Source: Odontesthes bonariensis (taxonomy: Eukaryota; Chordata; Actinopteri; Atheriniformes; Atherinopsidae). Taken from it: a stretch of DNA of 64,000 nucleotides. The translations under genes and the position numbers were made by a program. The notes beneath the pieces were generated by a model. That model was not told the origin of the DNA, did not search any database, and saw nothing but the letters and a program-made list of their open reading frames with translations. Location of the stretch: positions 20,446,697 to 20,510,696 of the forward strand of contig NC_134509.1 of NCBI RefSeq assembly GCF_027942865.1, given 5' to 3'. Every line of letters begins with the position of its first letter. Positions within the stretch are counted from its first letter, which is position 1. This document shows, one piece after another, positions 12,501 through 23,700 of this stretch.

Positions 12501-13920
12501 ATTTTTGCAAATTTAAGATCATTTAGTTTAAAATACTTACAACTTCAGTGAAAACTTTGACCCTTTGACTCATATTTTAATGTTATAGATGCAGCTCAAA
12601 CACCTCACTGCAAACACAACTCACATAAATTTCAATAAACCAGGACAGACTGAGTTAATATTACTCAATTTCATCCCCAATTTTAGCAGCTAAATGCTTA
12701 TGTGTATGAGGGGAACATGAAACAGCTGCAGCAGTAAGATTAAAGTCATTTTTCTGATAGAAAAACTGACAAACTGACAATTGATCATGTTCACGCAAGC
12801 ATCCCTACACGAGTTTGACTTTTTTTAATTAAAAAAAAGAACATGCGAGTTTTATCGATTCAAATTGGTGAAGTAAAAAACGTTTTAACAAGACAGAAGA
12901 TTATATTTGTGGTATATTATAGTGCCTTGAGATTTTGCGCTATATGATTAAAACTGAGTTGGATTTTTTTGGCACACAATGAAAATTCTTCACATCTTAC
13001 AGCATAAAAAGTTCCTTCTGATGTATTTGCGTTCCTCTCATATTCCTCCTCCTCAGTTTAAAATTAATTTTCTGAATATTTAAACATACAGTCAACAATA
13101 GGTGAATATTTTAGCGCTCCTTTGTTATTTTTCTATTTTTGTCTCCAAGTCATACGAGTTTTATACATAAATTCATGTCTGCAGAGAAACTTGTCTTTTC
13201 CCCAATCAAACACCGTATTTCACTGTGTTTTGAAGCTCCCAATAGTTGACTTTAATGTGATTTCTGGTCGCACAGATCACGGCAACGCTTCCAGTACCAG
13301 AGGTCGCAGTGACAGCGAACTGAAAAGTTACCTGATGGTTCTTGGATCAGCTGCTGTAACAAACTTGTGTGGGATCAGCTCTGTTCGTGGAAAAATGCGT
13401 CCAGAAAAATAAAATCCTCATCGTATTTCATCTGCCTCTCTCCATCGCAGACAGTCCAGGTGAATCGACATCAGCGCTTTGGCGCACAGGTAAGCAGCGT
13501 TCTCAGGAGTGACAAACTTTGCTATAGGCTGCGCGTATTGAGCCCCTGCAGGCTCCGCCCCCCGCCGCCGGCTGTCTCTCCCCGCCGAACATGCCCCTTT
13601 GCAGCTAGATGTGAGGACACGGCTTGCTTTGGGCAAACAGTGCATGTGGTGTAATACAAGAAACTCTACTCACATAAATCATGAAGAGTTTGTGTTTCCA
13701 TTTCATGTCTCCTCATTCCCTGCAGGAGATATGCTGATTTTTATAAACCCACCAGGGTTTGGTTCTCCACAACCAAGCACAAGGAGTCATATTCCGCATA
13801 ATATTTAATGTATTTAAGGTCCTCATTTTTACATTTGGATACTGATGTGAACACAAAATGTGTTTTGTAGCACTAGAGAGGTTCCCAAATGTTTTATTTT
13901 TGAAAAGCGAATAATAATAT
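9580..13920. other. Upstream flank of sp6, no gene recognised
   Basis: Holds a G-run (about 10025-10038), a GC-richer part near 10495-10530 that could be promoter-proximal, and then long A/T-rich DNA. No coding exon with supportive homology was seen. A short (C)n-rich spot near 11131 and several random ORFs are present. Confidence 0.4.
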
Positions 13921-15245
13921 TACAGTTCAATAGTCCTGAAACACCCCGAATTTCTTTATGTATTACAAGGAAAACAAGAAAATGCTGCAGTGATTTGCTG
14001 AAACATGAGTAAACAAAAATGTAAATACAGGATAGGAGGTGAAAACAGAGTTTGTTCAGTTCTAAGATAGCCTGGCGACGCCATCCTACGTACTTCCGCC
14101 CAAAGATTTTGGCTCCGCTCGGCTTTCGCCCAGGCTAGTTCTAAGCAGCTTTAAAGTGAATATCTGGTCTGAGCTCCTTGATTCTCCAACACAGCCTGAA
14201 CCCTCTCAGACGAGCTTTCTGTCCTTTATTTAAGGAGTCTTCAGGAATAGTTCTCCAGGCTTCTTGAAGGACATCCCAAAGCTCTTCTTTGGATGTCGGC
14301 TGCCTTTTGTTCCGTTCTCTGCCAACATGATCCCACACTGCTTCAGTAATGTTGAGGTCCGGGCTCTGGGGAGGATTCATCCCTCCATCAGACCTGTTGC
14401 CACTGATTTTCAGTCCACTTCTTGTGTCCTTTGGCACAGCTCAGCCTTTTCTCCCTGTTTCCCTTCCTTAAGAACGGCTTCTTGACAGCCACCCTTCCAT
14501 GGAGCCCATTTCTGATGAGGCTTGGGCCAACAGCAGATGGATCAGCTGAAGGTCCAGATGCATCTCTCAGCTCCTGTGTCAGGTCTTTGCTGGATTTTTT
14601 CCTCTTTCTTAAGGACATCACTTTCAGATCCTGTTCATCTGCTGTAGATAGTTCTTTAGGCCTGACACTTCTTCTTTTGTCCTCCACTTGTCCAGTTTCC
14701 TCAAATGTTTTAAGGACACACTGCACACCATGCTGAGATATGCCAAGTTTTCAGCTAACAGCTCTTTGGGAATCACCTTGTTGCTGCAGAAATCCTATTT
14801 TCTGTCTGTCAAACTGTGTTATCTTTGCTGTTTTTCATAGATGCAACTAAAGAAATGGGAACAAATGATGTGTCTCTGTGACAGGCTGCTGGGAACAAAG
14901 TGCCTAAAGATCCAATTTAAAATGGCTTCTTTGCTAAGTTGTGTGTTATGTGTCGACAGAACACTGGTTCATCCCTTGAGTTAGGAGCCTTTTTAAAGCT
15001 TGAATGATTCATAGCTCAGAGTTAAGTGGCTTAAAAAACAAAATACCTTCCTCTGAAAATGGTCAGGTACAAGAACTGGACTGAAAATTAGAGAAAAAGC
15101 AGAAAATGTTCAAAGAAAAACTTTGAAAAAGCTTCATAAAGCTGGAGAACTGTTGTTCAAGACCTCTTTAAAATATTATTAGAAAATCTGGCTGCTTGGA
15201 ACGAAATATAAAGAATACGACAAAAAGTCAAGAAAGTCTAATTCT
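13921..15245 (-). mobile_element. Deleted Tc1/mariner-like transposon, family A copy 2
   Basis: Same family and orientation as the copy at 6923-8072. The left end reads TA-CAGTTCAATAGTCCTGAAAC; the right end (about 15200-15245) is degraded. The minus strand encodes the N-terminal transposase part (14388-14726, same ETGQVEDKRR block) and the C-terminal block (SPDLNITEAVWDHVGRE, 14141-14437). The deletion junction in the middle is identical to copy 1. This copy keeps about 70 bp on the left that copy 1 lacks and carries a 71-bp MITE insertion at 14067-14137. Confidence 0.82.
14067..14137. mobile_element. 71-bp MITE with 8-bp target duplication
   Basis: A tiny element with ends TAGCCTGG and CCAGGCTA (perfect 8-bp inverted repeat, plus one extra A at the left). 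It is flanked by identical GTTCTAAG copies at 14059-14066 and 14138-14145. An 8-bp duplication is typical of hAT-superfamily transposition. It sits inside the second Tc1-like copy. Confidence 0.8.
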
Positions 15246-18200
15246 GAAAAAAAGGATTCTGTGAAATATAAATAAAAACATTTTGCCTTATTGTTTCCAT
15301 GTAATCTAAAACCTGTATTGGTTATAAGTGAGTAAAATAGGATTTGATGTAAAAAAAAAAAAAAGAGCATTTTGGAGAGTTTTCCAACAAAAAGATGGGA
15401 CAGCGACAAATAATTCAGCAAGTCAAGAATACTATTTTTCAGCATATAATCACAACATATTTGGGAATATCTGTACACAAGGAACAAGTCGGCTTCAAAT
15501 GTTAAAGACTGAGGCTCTCAGCAGCCCAGTCTCACTAGAAACTGTAAAATATAAACGTTTGCACATCCAGGCTTCAAAAGTGTGGGTAGAAAACATTTGA
15601 CACTGTATATTTTCTCTAAATCTAAGCATGTAGTTATAAGTTCTGACCGGTTAGTCGGTGAGAACAAAGCAGAAAAGTTGTAAACATACTGAGGAGTTTG
15701 CCAAAGACACTAACTGAACCAGCGATTTCTCAGTTTAAGGTCAAGACTTTGGTGCCACCCACCACCGCAGAACAAAGTTAATCGCTGCAGCCACATATGA
15801 AGGTTAAAACTCTACTGTGCCATGAAAATAAAGCCTGTAAAGACCCAGAAACACTGCAACTTCCCCTGGACTCAAGCTCAATTCAGACAAACTGAGGCTT
15901 GATGTCAGCATTTAAGTGCACAGTTTCGGAGTAGCTTGAATTCTCAATGATTTAATACAGATTTTGGAGCAACAAATTTCGTGATACATGTGTATTTCTC
16001 AGGGAAGGTCTTGCTTATTTCAGCAACACAAACCGCATACTGCAGGCTGCTAAACTGACCCTCCTGCAGTCCAGTCCTGCAGCCCCCTGAAAAACACAGC
16101 TAAATAAGAGCTAAAGAAGAAGAAGTGGGAACCATTTCTCACTTTTCAAAATTATGTTTATTCAAACTTTACATGAACTTTTCTTCCATACGAGAACAGA
16201 CCGTCGCAGGGGAGATGAGAAGAAAAAAAGAAAAGACACAGCACTTAAGAATTAAGTCACGGCAGGGTAAATAATAATTATTGTGTTCAAGGATCTGACT
16301 CATTCTCCCCATTTCACTGATTTCTCAGTAGATGTTACCCAGACATGTCCAGGGTATATGTATGAACTTCCAGTGAATTAAATGGTTTCTTTAAGACAAA
16401 ATGAGACCTTCCCAACCCAGTATGCTATGAAAGCATCTGAACCGCCCCCTCAAGAGCCAGAAACAGCTCCAAGAAGACACAGAATAATATTCAAACTGTC
16501 CCACGTTCCTTTGTGTGTTTCACATTTGGGACAATTTAGTTAATATCCAGCTTCATCTGGAGGATATTCATCTTTTTCACATTGATATGTTGTCTCATTC
16601 TGTTTTAGATTAAATATAAAAAAACAACAACGGTAAATGTTTTAATAGTAAAAAAAAAAAAAATGTGTTGGTTAAGTAAATTAAACAGTTTTCAACATCA
16701 TTTTATGGTTAAATGTCACTGTTAAACATCCCTGTTGTTCACACTTAATATATCTGTGATTAGTGTTGATTCACCTTATTTACAAGTGCTGGCTCTAAGC
16801 TAATTTCACTAATGTCTCTGTTTAGTCAGGTTAACTGGGATTAGATTTTTATTTTCATTCCTTTACCAAACATCCGTGACATCCGATAAACAGGATTCAT
16901 TTTCTGTTTCACTGGATATTATTTTGACCCAAACCCTCAAATACTAACACAAAAGAAAAGCTGAAAGAAAGCACCTCTGTGGAAATATGCTCCAAGACTT
17001 AAATGATTTAAAAATCACCGCCTTTCTGTTTATATGGAGCTTTAACACAGAGTCCGCCTTTAATAACAAATAAAAAGAGAGTTAATATATGTGCAAAAGT
17101 CGTGTCTGAAAAGGAAAACTCACCATCTGTCAAATGCATGAACATTTACGCAATTATACCGATTTCAGCAATCTGTGCTCACTTGTCTTTGCACAACCTG
17201 TAGAAAGAGTGTGTCAGTTGTGTCTATATTTGTTCTATACGTTTATTTCTGTGTATAGTTATTTATTTTTTGTTTATTTCACTTGTTTGGTGTGTTCCTC
17301 CTAAATATGGTGCAACTATGTCGTCTAATTCTTTGCACACATTCAGGACAATTGGCAAAAAACACTAGCCTAAATATATTTTTCATCGACACTTTCAAGA
17401 CCTAATTTAATCCTAAAACGGCACATTTGAACCTGGTGAAGCCGTCAGACCCTACTGAGAGGTGGTTTGGCCCAGGATGAAACACGAGAATCTGGACTCC
17501 TTACTTCTCAAAGAAGAGCCATTTTCCTGAGCACTGGTTCGTCTCGTTCAGAGGAATCAACGCGACAGTCAAAACTCCCGCACGAGCTTCAGAGTGCGTG
17601 CAAAACGTTGAATGTCTCGCTCCATGTCGAGGTTTAATTGACAGAAGTTCGGATCTGAACGTGCATCACACATTTAATTGTTTTGAACATCTTTTTTTCC
17701 TTTGAGGTGCTTTTTTTTTATTTGGTCTCCTCTCTGAGTTAATTCCTTTCCTGTCGCAGCATGTTGGTGGAGCAGCTTCAAATCAACTGACAAACACAGA
17801 CCACAGACAGGCCGGCGGGAAGAGACTTCCTCCCCTCACAGCTCCTCTTTCTCTGAAGCAGCGCTGCATGAACGCTGGCTCTGACCTGAACGCGTAATGG
17901 AAGCGCGTTTGCAAATGCTGACAAAACACAGCGCGTTGGATTCATCTTTTAAACATGAGCTGGTCAGAAAATGCCTGTGACGTGAGAACTCTGTGTTTTA
18001 TTTTAACTCACAAGAAAATCCCCCAAACTGGTTTCCTCAGAAAGATCTGCAAAGGTGCTTTTAAAAGCGCTTAAAACTCGCAAAAAATACAACTGAAATC
18101 AGGATGAATCTCGTGTGTTTCGGGAGGACGTGCGTGGAACTGCTCAGCTAAAGACCACACACCTCGTCTAAATGGTGTTTACCGACGCCTTTAAATAGTT

Positions 18201-18680
18201 AAGCATATTTCCTCGTGAAAACAATGCAAAACAATGAGAAAGAGTCTGCTTAATAACATTTAATTACGGTGTCAAATCACATCGGCGGGTTACAAATTCT
18301 CCTAATGATTTAACTGTGTTTTGATAGCTTGTATGACAGTTTTAACTTCTGTCTCAGCTTACATGTTGTTTCTTTTGTGCACGACTTTGTGCGAACACGA
18401 AGATGTTTGTGGTTCTTTAAACACTTTTGCAAAGAGGCTTGCTTCTGAAGCACTGATATTTGTTCAGTTCTGTGTGGCTGCAGCAGCTCTGACCTGCATC
18501 AGGTCATCTATCACTGATTATCCTGGTGAAATATAATTATAAAGCCCTAAAATCTTTACTGAACTGGTACATGATAATGTGACGTGTCCTCAACATACTG
18601 CTATTTAATTAATTCTATGTTAATAACTTGGGTCATTTAGCCAAAATCAAGTCTGAATGTTAAAATCCTGGGTCCAGATC
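15246..18680. other. Intergenic, no gene seen
   Basis: A/T-rich DNA with A-runs near 15349 and 16651. Scattered ORFs are short and unsupported. The part around 17560-17960 is somewhat more GC-rich, but no exon or motif could be assigned. Confidence 0.45.
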
Positions 18681-19479
18681 TCAAATCACCTCTTGTTGGG
18701 CTACACCACACCTTAGTGGCTTTTTCGTTCAAATCGATCCATAACTTTGAACGTTTTAGTGATCCAAACCAACCACACCAAGCCACCTGGCAGTGGGTGG
18801 GATATATTCAGCAGCAAGAGATCGTTCTGTCCTTGAAGTTGATGTGTTCGAAGCAGGAAAAGATGGACGAGCTTAAGGACAAATGGCTCAAAGTGTTTCC
18901 ACAACTGCAGCTCAAAGGGATTCTCGCTGTCTGTGAACAGTTCGGACCAACCAAAACTGGTTCAGGGAAGGAAAAACGGTGAACAGGTGATAGAGTCATG
19001 GGCCAGACTCATTAATGAAGGTGGAGAGCTCAAAGATGAGGCTGGTTCTGACAGAAAGGTGTCGGAACACTCGGGGAAGATGCAGACTGATCGGGGTGCC
19101 CAGCCAGGCTCATATCCACCACTGAAAGCACCCACAGTGGACACTTGAGCATCAGAACTGGACCTCGGTGCAATGGAAAAGGAGGCCCGGTCCATTGTGG
19201 ACACGTGGATGTTGATGTCTGTGTGAGAGTCATGGCACCAGGATGCACTATGGGAAGAAGGCAAGCTGGAGGGGGAAGTGCGATGCTTTGGGTAAAGTTC
19301 TGTGGGGTGACTTTGACACATATGATGCTGACCAAGTGCACAAATTCATGGAAATACTTTTAGGTGTTGACTTGGCATCCAAATTCTCCAGTTCTCAGTC
19401 CAATGGAGCATCTGTGGGATGTGCTGGACAAACAGGCCGATCCAATGAGGTCCCACCTCATAACTTACACGACTTAAAG

Positions 19480-20337
19480 CAGGGATCTCAAACTGATCCG
19501 TGAAAGGGCCGGTGTGGCTGCAGGTGTTTGTTCCAACCCTGCACCAGCACAGCTGACTTGTTTCATTCAATCAGCTGAACTGTCTGCACTGAAGGGCTGT
19601 GTTCGAAACCGCATACTTCTCCTACTACTCATACTAACTTTTTGAGTTAGTAAGCGAGTTTGAATAAGCGAGAAGTTCCCGGATGCATACTAGATTCTCC
19701 AAAATGTTGAGCATGCATCATGAGGTTACTACTCATACTCAAACTACCCAAGATGCAACGTAACGTGACGTCGCCGATCGTCATTTCCTGTCAAAACGGC
19801 AGTTTCAAGCTAGCTACAACGAGGTTCACTTCCTGTTTTCAAAACAAAAGCACCAATTGTATCGTAATGGCTTTCCCTATGATAAAAGGCAACGGGTAAC
19901 CGGAAGTGCGTTGCTCACTACGGCTAGCTTTAGTGGAGCCGAATTCGTCGGAACAAAATTGTAAATAGCCGGTATTTTGTCAACACGTTGGGGATCTAAA
20001 CGACTACTTTCTCGCCTGAAAATGTTTCAAATGTCGCTAAAGTTTACAGAGTTTAGAGCTTAAGCGAAATCAGCTTCAGGCCGGCTGATTTTGGCTCGGG
20101 CAGGAGCGAAATGCATTGTGGGTAAACGCTCTGCATACTGGCTGATCGATGAGTATGCCGTATGGTATGCAGAATGGAAGTATGCAGTTTGCAAGTATGT
20201 AGTATGCGGTTTTGAACACAGCCAAGGTCTTAACCAGTTCAGCTGATTGAATGATACAAGTCAGCTGTGCTGCTGCAGGGTTGGAACAAAAACCTGCAGC
20301 CACACCGGCCCTTTCACAGAACAGTTTGGGACCCCTG
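19480..20337. mobile_element. hAT-like MITE with 8-bp TSD, itself interrupted
   Basis: Its ends are inverted repeats (CAGGGATCTCAAACTG at the left; CAGTTTGGGACCCCTG at the right), extended inward by matching GTGAAAGGGCCGGTGTGGCT arms. Flanking 8-bp copies of ACTTAAAG lie at 19472-19479 and 20338-20345. CAGGG-type ends and an 8-bp duplication point to the hAT superfamily. No transposase is encoded. The interior is occupied by another inverted-repeat element at 19595-20223. Confidence 0.85.
19595..20223. mobile_element. Nested 629-bp inverted-repeat MITE
   Basis: Terminal inverted repeats GGCTGTGTTCGAAACCGCAT (left) and the complement of GGCTGTGTTCAAAACCGCAT (right). Possible 3-bp target duplication AAG at 19592-19594 and 20224-20226, which would suit a PIF/Harbinger-like element, though that superfamily usually prefers TWA. 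The interior is non-coding. It interrupts the hAT-like MITE around it. Confidence 0.7.
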
Positions 20338-20475
20338 ACTTAAAGGATCTGCTTCTGACGGCTTGATGTCAGACACCACAGCAGACATTCAAAAGTCCTG
20401 TTAAATCCAAGACTCCTCAAGTAATCAAAGGGAGGTCCCCCTTTAGCTCAATACTCAAGCAGTCAAAGCCTGCCA

Positions 20476-21688
20476 GCTGAGTTTAAAGCTACTTGTAGTT
20501 GAGTTATGGTCGGACTGAGTCAACCCCATGCACGGGCAGATCCAGCTGGGAGGTGATAAAAGCACAATCGTTTCCAGGTCACAAGACAAAACCACAAAGT
20601 TCTTAAACATGATGTTTTAATGTCATTAAACGCAGCTAAATCGGCTCCTGATGCTTCTTTAAACTGCAACATTTCAGTAGGAATATCGCTCTCTCTGCTA
20701 CGCAACATGTATTTAACACAATTAATTACGGTTAAATTTAAAGATTTTACACATTTAATCATATGAAAGTATTTTAAACCCGGTGTTAAAGATTTAACAG
20801 CAGATCCAACACAGTGATTTTCACCTCTAAACCTTTCTCACGATCTTATTTCAGTTAAAGGTTGAATGATACAAAAACACCAACTTTTCTGCTTTATTCT
20901 TCCATTAATCATTCAGTAAATTACAGCTTTTCACCCCTCAGGATCTTCCTCTTTAATTTAGCAAGAAAGTTAGAATATTATAACCGCCCACTATTATTTT
21001 AATTATTATTATTATTATTTCAAAGCCCCCCCCCCCCGCAGCATTAAAATCCTAATGTAACAGACAGAGGAACCAAAATCATGTCAAACTTTAACACTTT
21101 ATGTACATTTTGCCAACTTGTACAACTTGTTCTTTTAACAGGATATATTTACATTATTTCTGTATTTCAAAGGTTTCTTAACCCAAGAAAAAAGTCGGGT
21201 CAATGTGAAATGGTCTCGAAAAAATTTCATCTATAGATTTGTGTCAATTTGAGCTGTTTATTGATGCTGCTGGACATGAAAATACCTCCGTAGGGGAGCA
21301 CAGTGTCACCACATTTTGTTGGGTCACATTTAGGAGCCTACAGAGTTTGTTTGGGACTTTTCACTTTGAGATGTTGAGTTAGGATTCATCTAAAACTACT
21401 TTGGTTAAGATTAAGAAACAATATGATGTGCGTTGAATCATATCGCTTCAAAGTATAATTACTGGTTGTCGAGTCCCGCCCGCTTGGCTGAGCGAATGAA
21501 ACAAAGGAATGAGGAGGTCACAGAGGAAAGAACGGAAGGAGGAAGTTTTCTTTAACATTTAAAGAATTAACTTGACAGTAAGGATGCACTAATTTTTAAA
21601 TTATTGGCAGATACTTATAGTTTTGTCAGTTATTTCCTTTTAATTTCAGGGAAACAATAAGCTTTATAAAAAAATAACTGAACAGTTT
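20476..21688. other. Intergenic, no gene seen
   Basis: A/T-rich DNA with an ATT run (about 21000-21020) followed by a C-run (about 21027-21038). No exon or element boundaries were recognised. Confidence 0.45.
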
Positions 21689-21692
21689 TTAA

Positions 21693-23012
21693 AGGGGAAC
21701 TGCGGTATTTTCAACATTAAGCCTCTTTTCTGAGTCGTCTGCAATGTTTTAGAACCCCCCTCACCGCTTTTTTGATGTTTACTGCTGTCTCCGGTATTTG
21801 CCTAATTTTGATTCTTCTCAACCTGCTTCAGAATGGCAAGTCATGTCCTAAAAGGTCCGTAAAAGGACCATAAACGTCCGTTTTCAAAATAATCAACTCA
21901 CTGGAGTGGTTACTGGTGTGCACTGGTAATCCATATCAAATTTCGTTGCGAAAAGTTGCTTCTGTCGTGTTTCATTTGACATTGAGTTCTATTGAAGACT
22001 GGATGTTCGTTGATATTACTCCGCCAGCGAAAAGAAACTAGTTCGAGCATGAACGAGCTGCCAAATGAAACACGACAGAAGCAACTTTTCGCAACGAAAT
22101 TTGATGTGGATTACCAGTGCACACCAGTAACCACTCCGGTGAGTTGATTATTTTGAAAACGGACGTTTATTGTGCTTTTACGGACATTTTTGGACATGCA
22201 TATGACTTGCCATTCTGAAGCAGGTTGAGAAGAATCAAAATTAGGCAAATACCGGAGACAGCAGTAAACATCAAAAAAGCGGTGAGGGGGGTTCTAAAAC
22301 ATTGTAGACGACTCATGAAAGAGGCTTAAAGGATAAGACCGGTTTTTTGACATTGGGCCCTTGATTTCACATTATAGCATGATGTTCTACTCACCCCTGC
22401 TTGTTGTTTGTCATTTGGAGCTGTTCCGAAGATATTCGCGAGGCGTCTGGCTGCTCTCTTGAGATATTCGGCCATGAAACGGTTTCCTATGGGCAAGCTC
22501 ATACAGGCACAAACTATGCTGTTTATAATTTATTAATTACTCTACACTAGCACTGATAACGTGGAGGTGCGTCGCTTACTTAAAAAAATCCGGGTTATTG
22601 TAATTTTGATTTTTTTGTCGTAAAGTGGGTGTTACTGACGTCATCGTCGTGCTACTGCCACAGGCAGCCCACAGACCTGCTGCCTATTTATTCATTCGGC
22701 TAAAATTCAAAATTAGTAACCCGGATTTTTTTAAGTAAGCGACGCACCTCCACGTTATCAGTGCTGGTGTAGAGTAATTAATAAATTATAAACAGCATAG
22801 TTTGTACCTGTATAAGCTTGCCCATAGGAAACCGTTTCATGGCCGAATATCTCAAGAGAGCAGCCGGACGCCTCGCGAATATCTTCGGAACAGCTCCAAA
22901 TGACCAACAACAAGCAGGGGTGAGTAGAACATCATGTTATAATGTGAAATCAAGGGCCCAATGTCAAAAAACCGGTCTTATCCTTTAATGTTGAAAATAC
23001 CGCAGTTCTCCT
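21693..23012. mobile_element. Palindromic TTAA MITE (piggyBac-like), host of a second one
   Basis: Long foldback element. The left arm 21693-21978 pairs with 22062-22329 plus 22989-23012, leaving a loop of about 83 bp. The ends are AGGGGAACTGCGG and the complement of AGGAGAACTGCGG. The element lies between TTAA at 21689-21692 and 23013-23016, the target and duplication used by piggyBac transposases. No protein is encoded. The right arm is split by a second TTAA element at 22330-22984. Confidence 0.85.
22330..22984. mobile_element. Nested 655-bp palindromic TTAA MITE, copy 1
   Basis: Begins AGGATAAGACCGG and ends with its complement. It is flanked by TTAA at 22326-22329 and 22985-22988. Arms of roughly 280 bp pair almost perfectly around a central loop containing GACGTCATCGTCGTGCTACT. 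Removing it with one TTAA restores GAGGCTTAATGTTG, the complement of the host element's left arm, so the order of insertion is clear. A second copy lies at 38316-38971. Confidence 0.88.
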
Positions 23013-23404
23013 TTAAGTATTTCGGCTGTTCATCACACTTTAAATTATATGAATGAGCATAAACTCTCACATCCAAATGGAAAAAAAATTACGTTTTTAT
23101 AACTTTTCCCTTCAAAAAGAAACAATTTTTCAGTTCTTACATGGCCAGATACAATAAAGTGTAATAAATCTTTCAGGGCAACACAACCAGGACACAGCAG
23201 AAAAATACAGTCAATGTCCATCGGTTGACGTTATCCTGTTTACCAATGTGCAAGTTGCTGTAAACAAGTAGAATATTGTCCAATACCATCGTCAGGCTGA
23301 ATGCTGAGACTCCTTTGGTGTGTCAGATCATATCTAAAGGGCGACTGCTCAGCTGTACAGTCACAGGATGAGGAAGTGAGTTCAGGAGGTGGTGCAGCTG
23401 AAGG

Positions 23405-23700
23405 TGTTGTGGAGAAAATGAGTCGAATCACGCGTTGGTCAGCCGTCCATTGGGGAGTTTATTGAACAAACTGTCACAGCAAATATGCATACAGAATGTT
23501 ACAAAATGTCCGACGAGCTCATCTTGTGACACCCTTTTATACCGTTTTATCATAACAAGTGTACGTGGCCCTCTCTGGAGGCGCCTAGCTTTCGCCGTTT
23601 ATCATAAACACGCTCATTCTAACTATCAACAATATTCATATGAACCAGTCAACAAGGCACAGGATGTAACTAGGCCAGAAGTCATGAGAATGTCATGACA
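23405..23700 (-). repeat. Putative solo LTR of a retroelement
   Basis: Read on the minus strand, the segment starts TGTCATGACA and ends CCACAACA (TG...CA). It has a TATA box in GGTATAAAAGGG (about 23532-23543) and an AATAAA signal (23458-23463) in the U3-R-U5 order expected of an LTR. No clean flanking duplication was found and no internal retroelement coding region is adjacent. The assignment rests on this layout alone. Confidence 0.5.

Larger units (their letters stand above)
18680..20475 (+). mobile_element. Decayed Tc1-like transposon (second lineage), interrupted
   Basis: A degenerate plus-strand copy of a fish Tc1-like element. Recognisable pieces in order: a leader with CCACCTGGCAGTGGGTGGGA; the N-terminal coding area (about 18860-19080), including KVSEH; EHQNW-type sequence at about 19148; APGCTMGRRQAGGGSAMLW (about 19230-19290); and the LTWPPNSPDLNPIEHLWDVLDKQ area in decayed form (about 19360-19440). 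The remainder resumes at 20346 with GGATCTGCTTCTGACG. Stops and frameshifts make it non-coding. A separate element (19480-20337) has inserted at ACTTAAAG. Confidence 0.72.

Noticed and set aside
21693-22984. Precursor microRNA hairpins
   Set aside because: The arms are hundreds of bases long with TTAA borders and exist in more than one copy. This fits foldback MITEs rather than miRNA genes, though small RNAs from them are possible.
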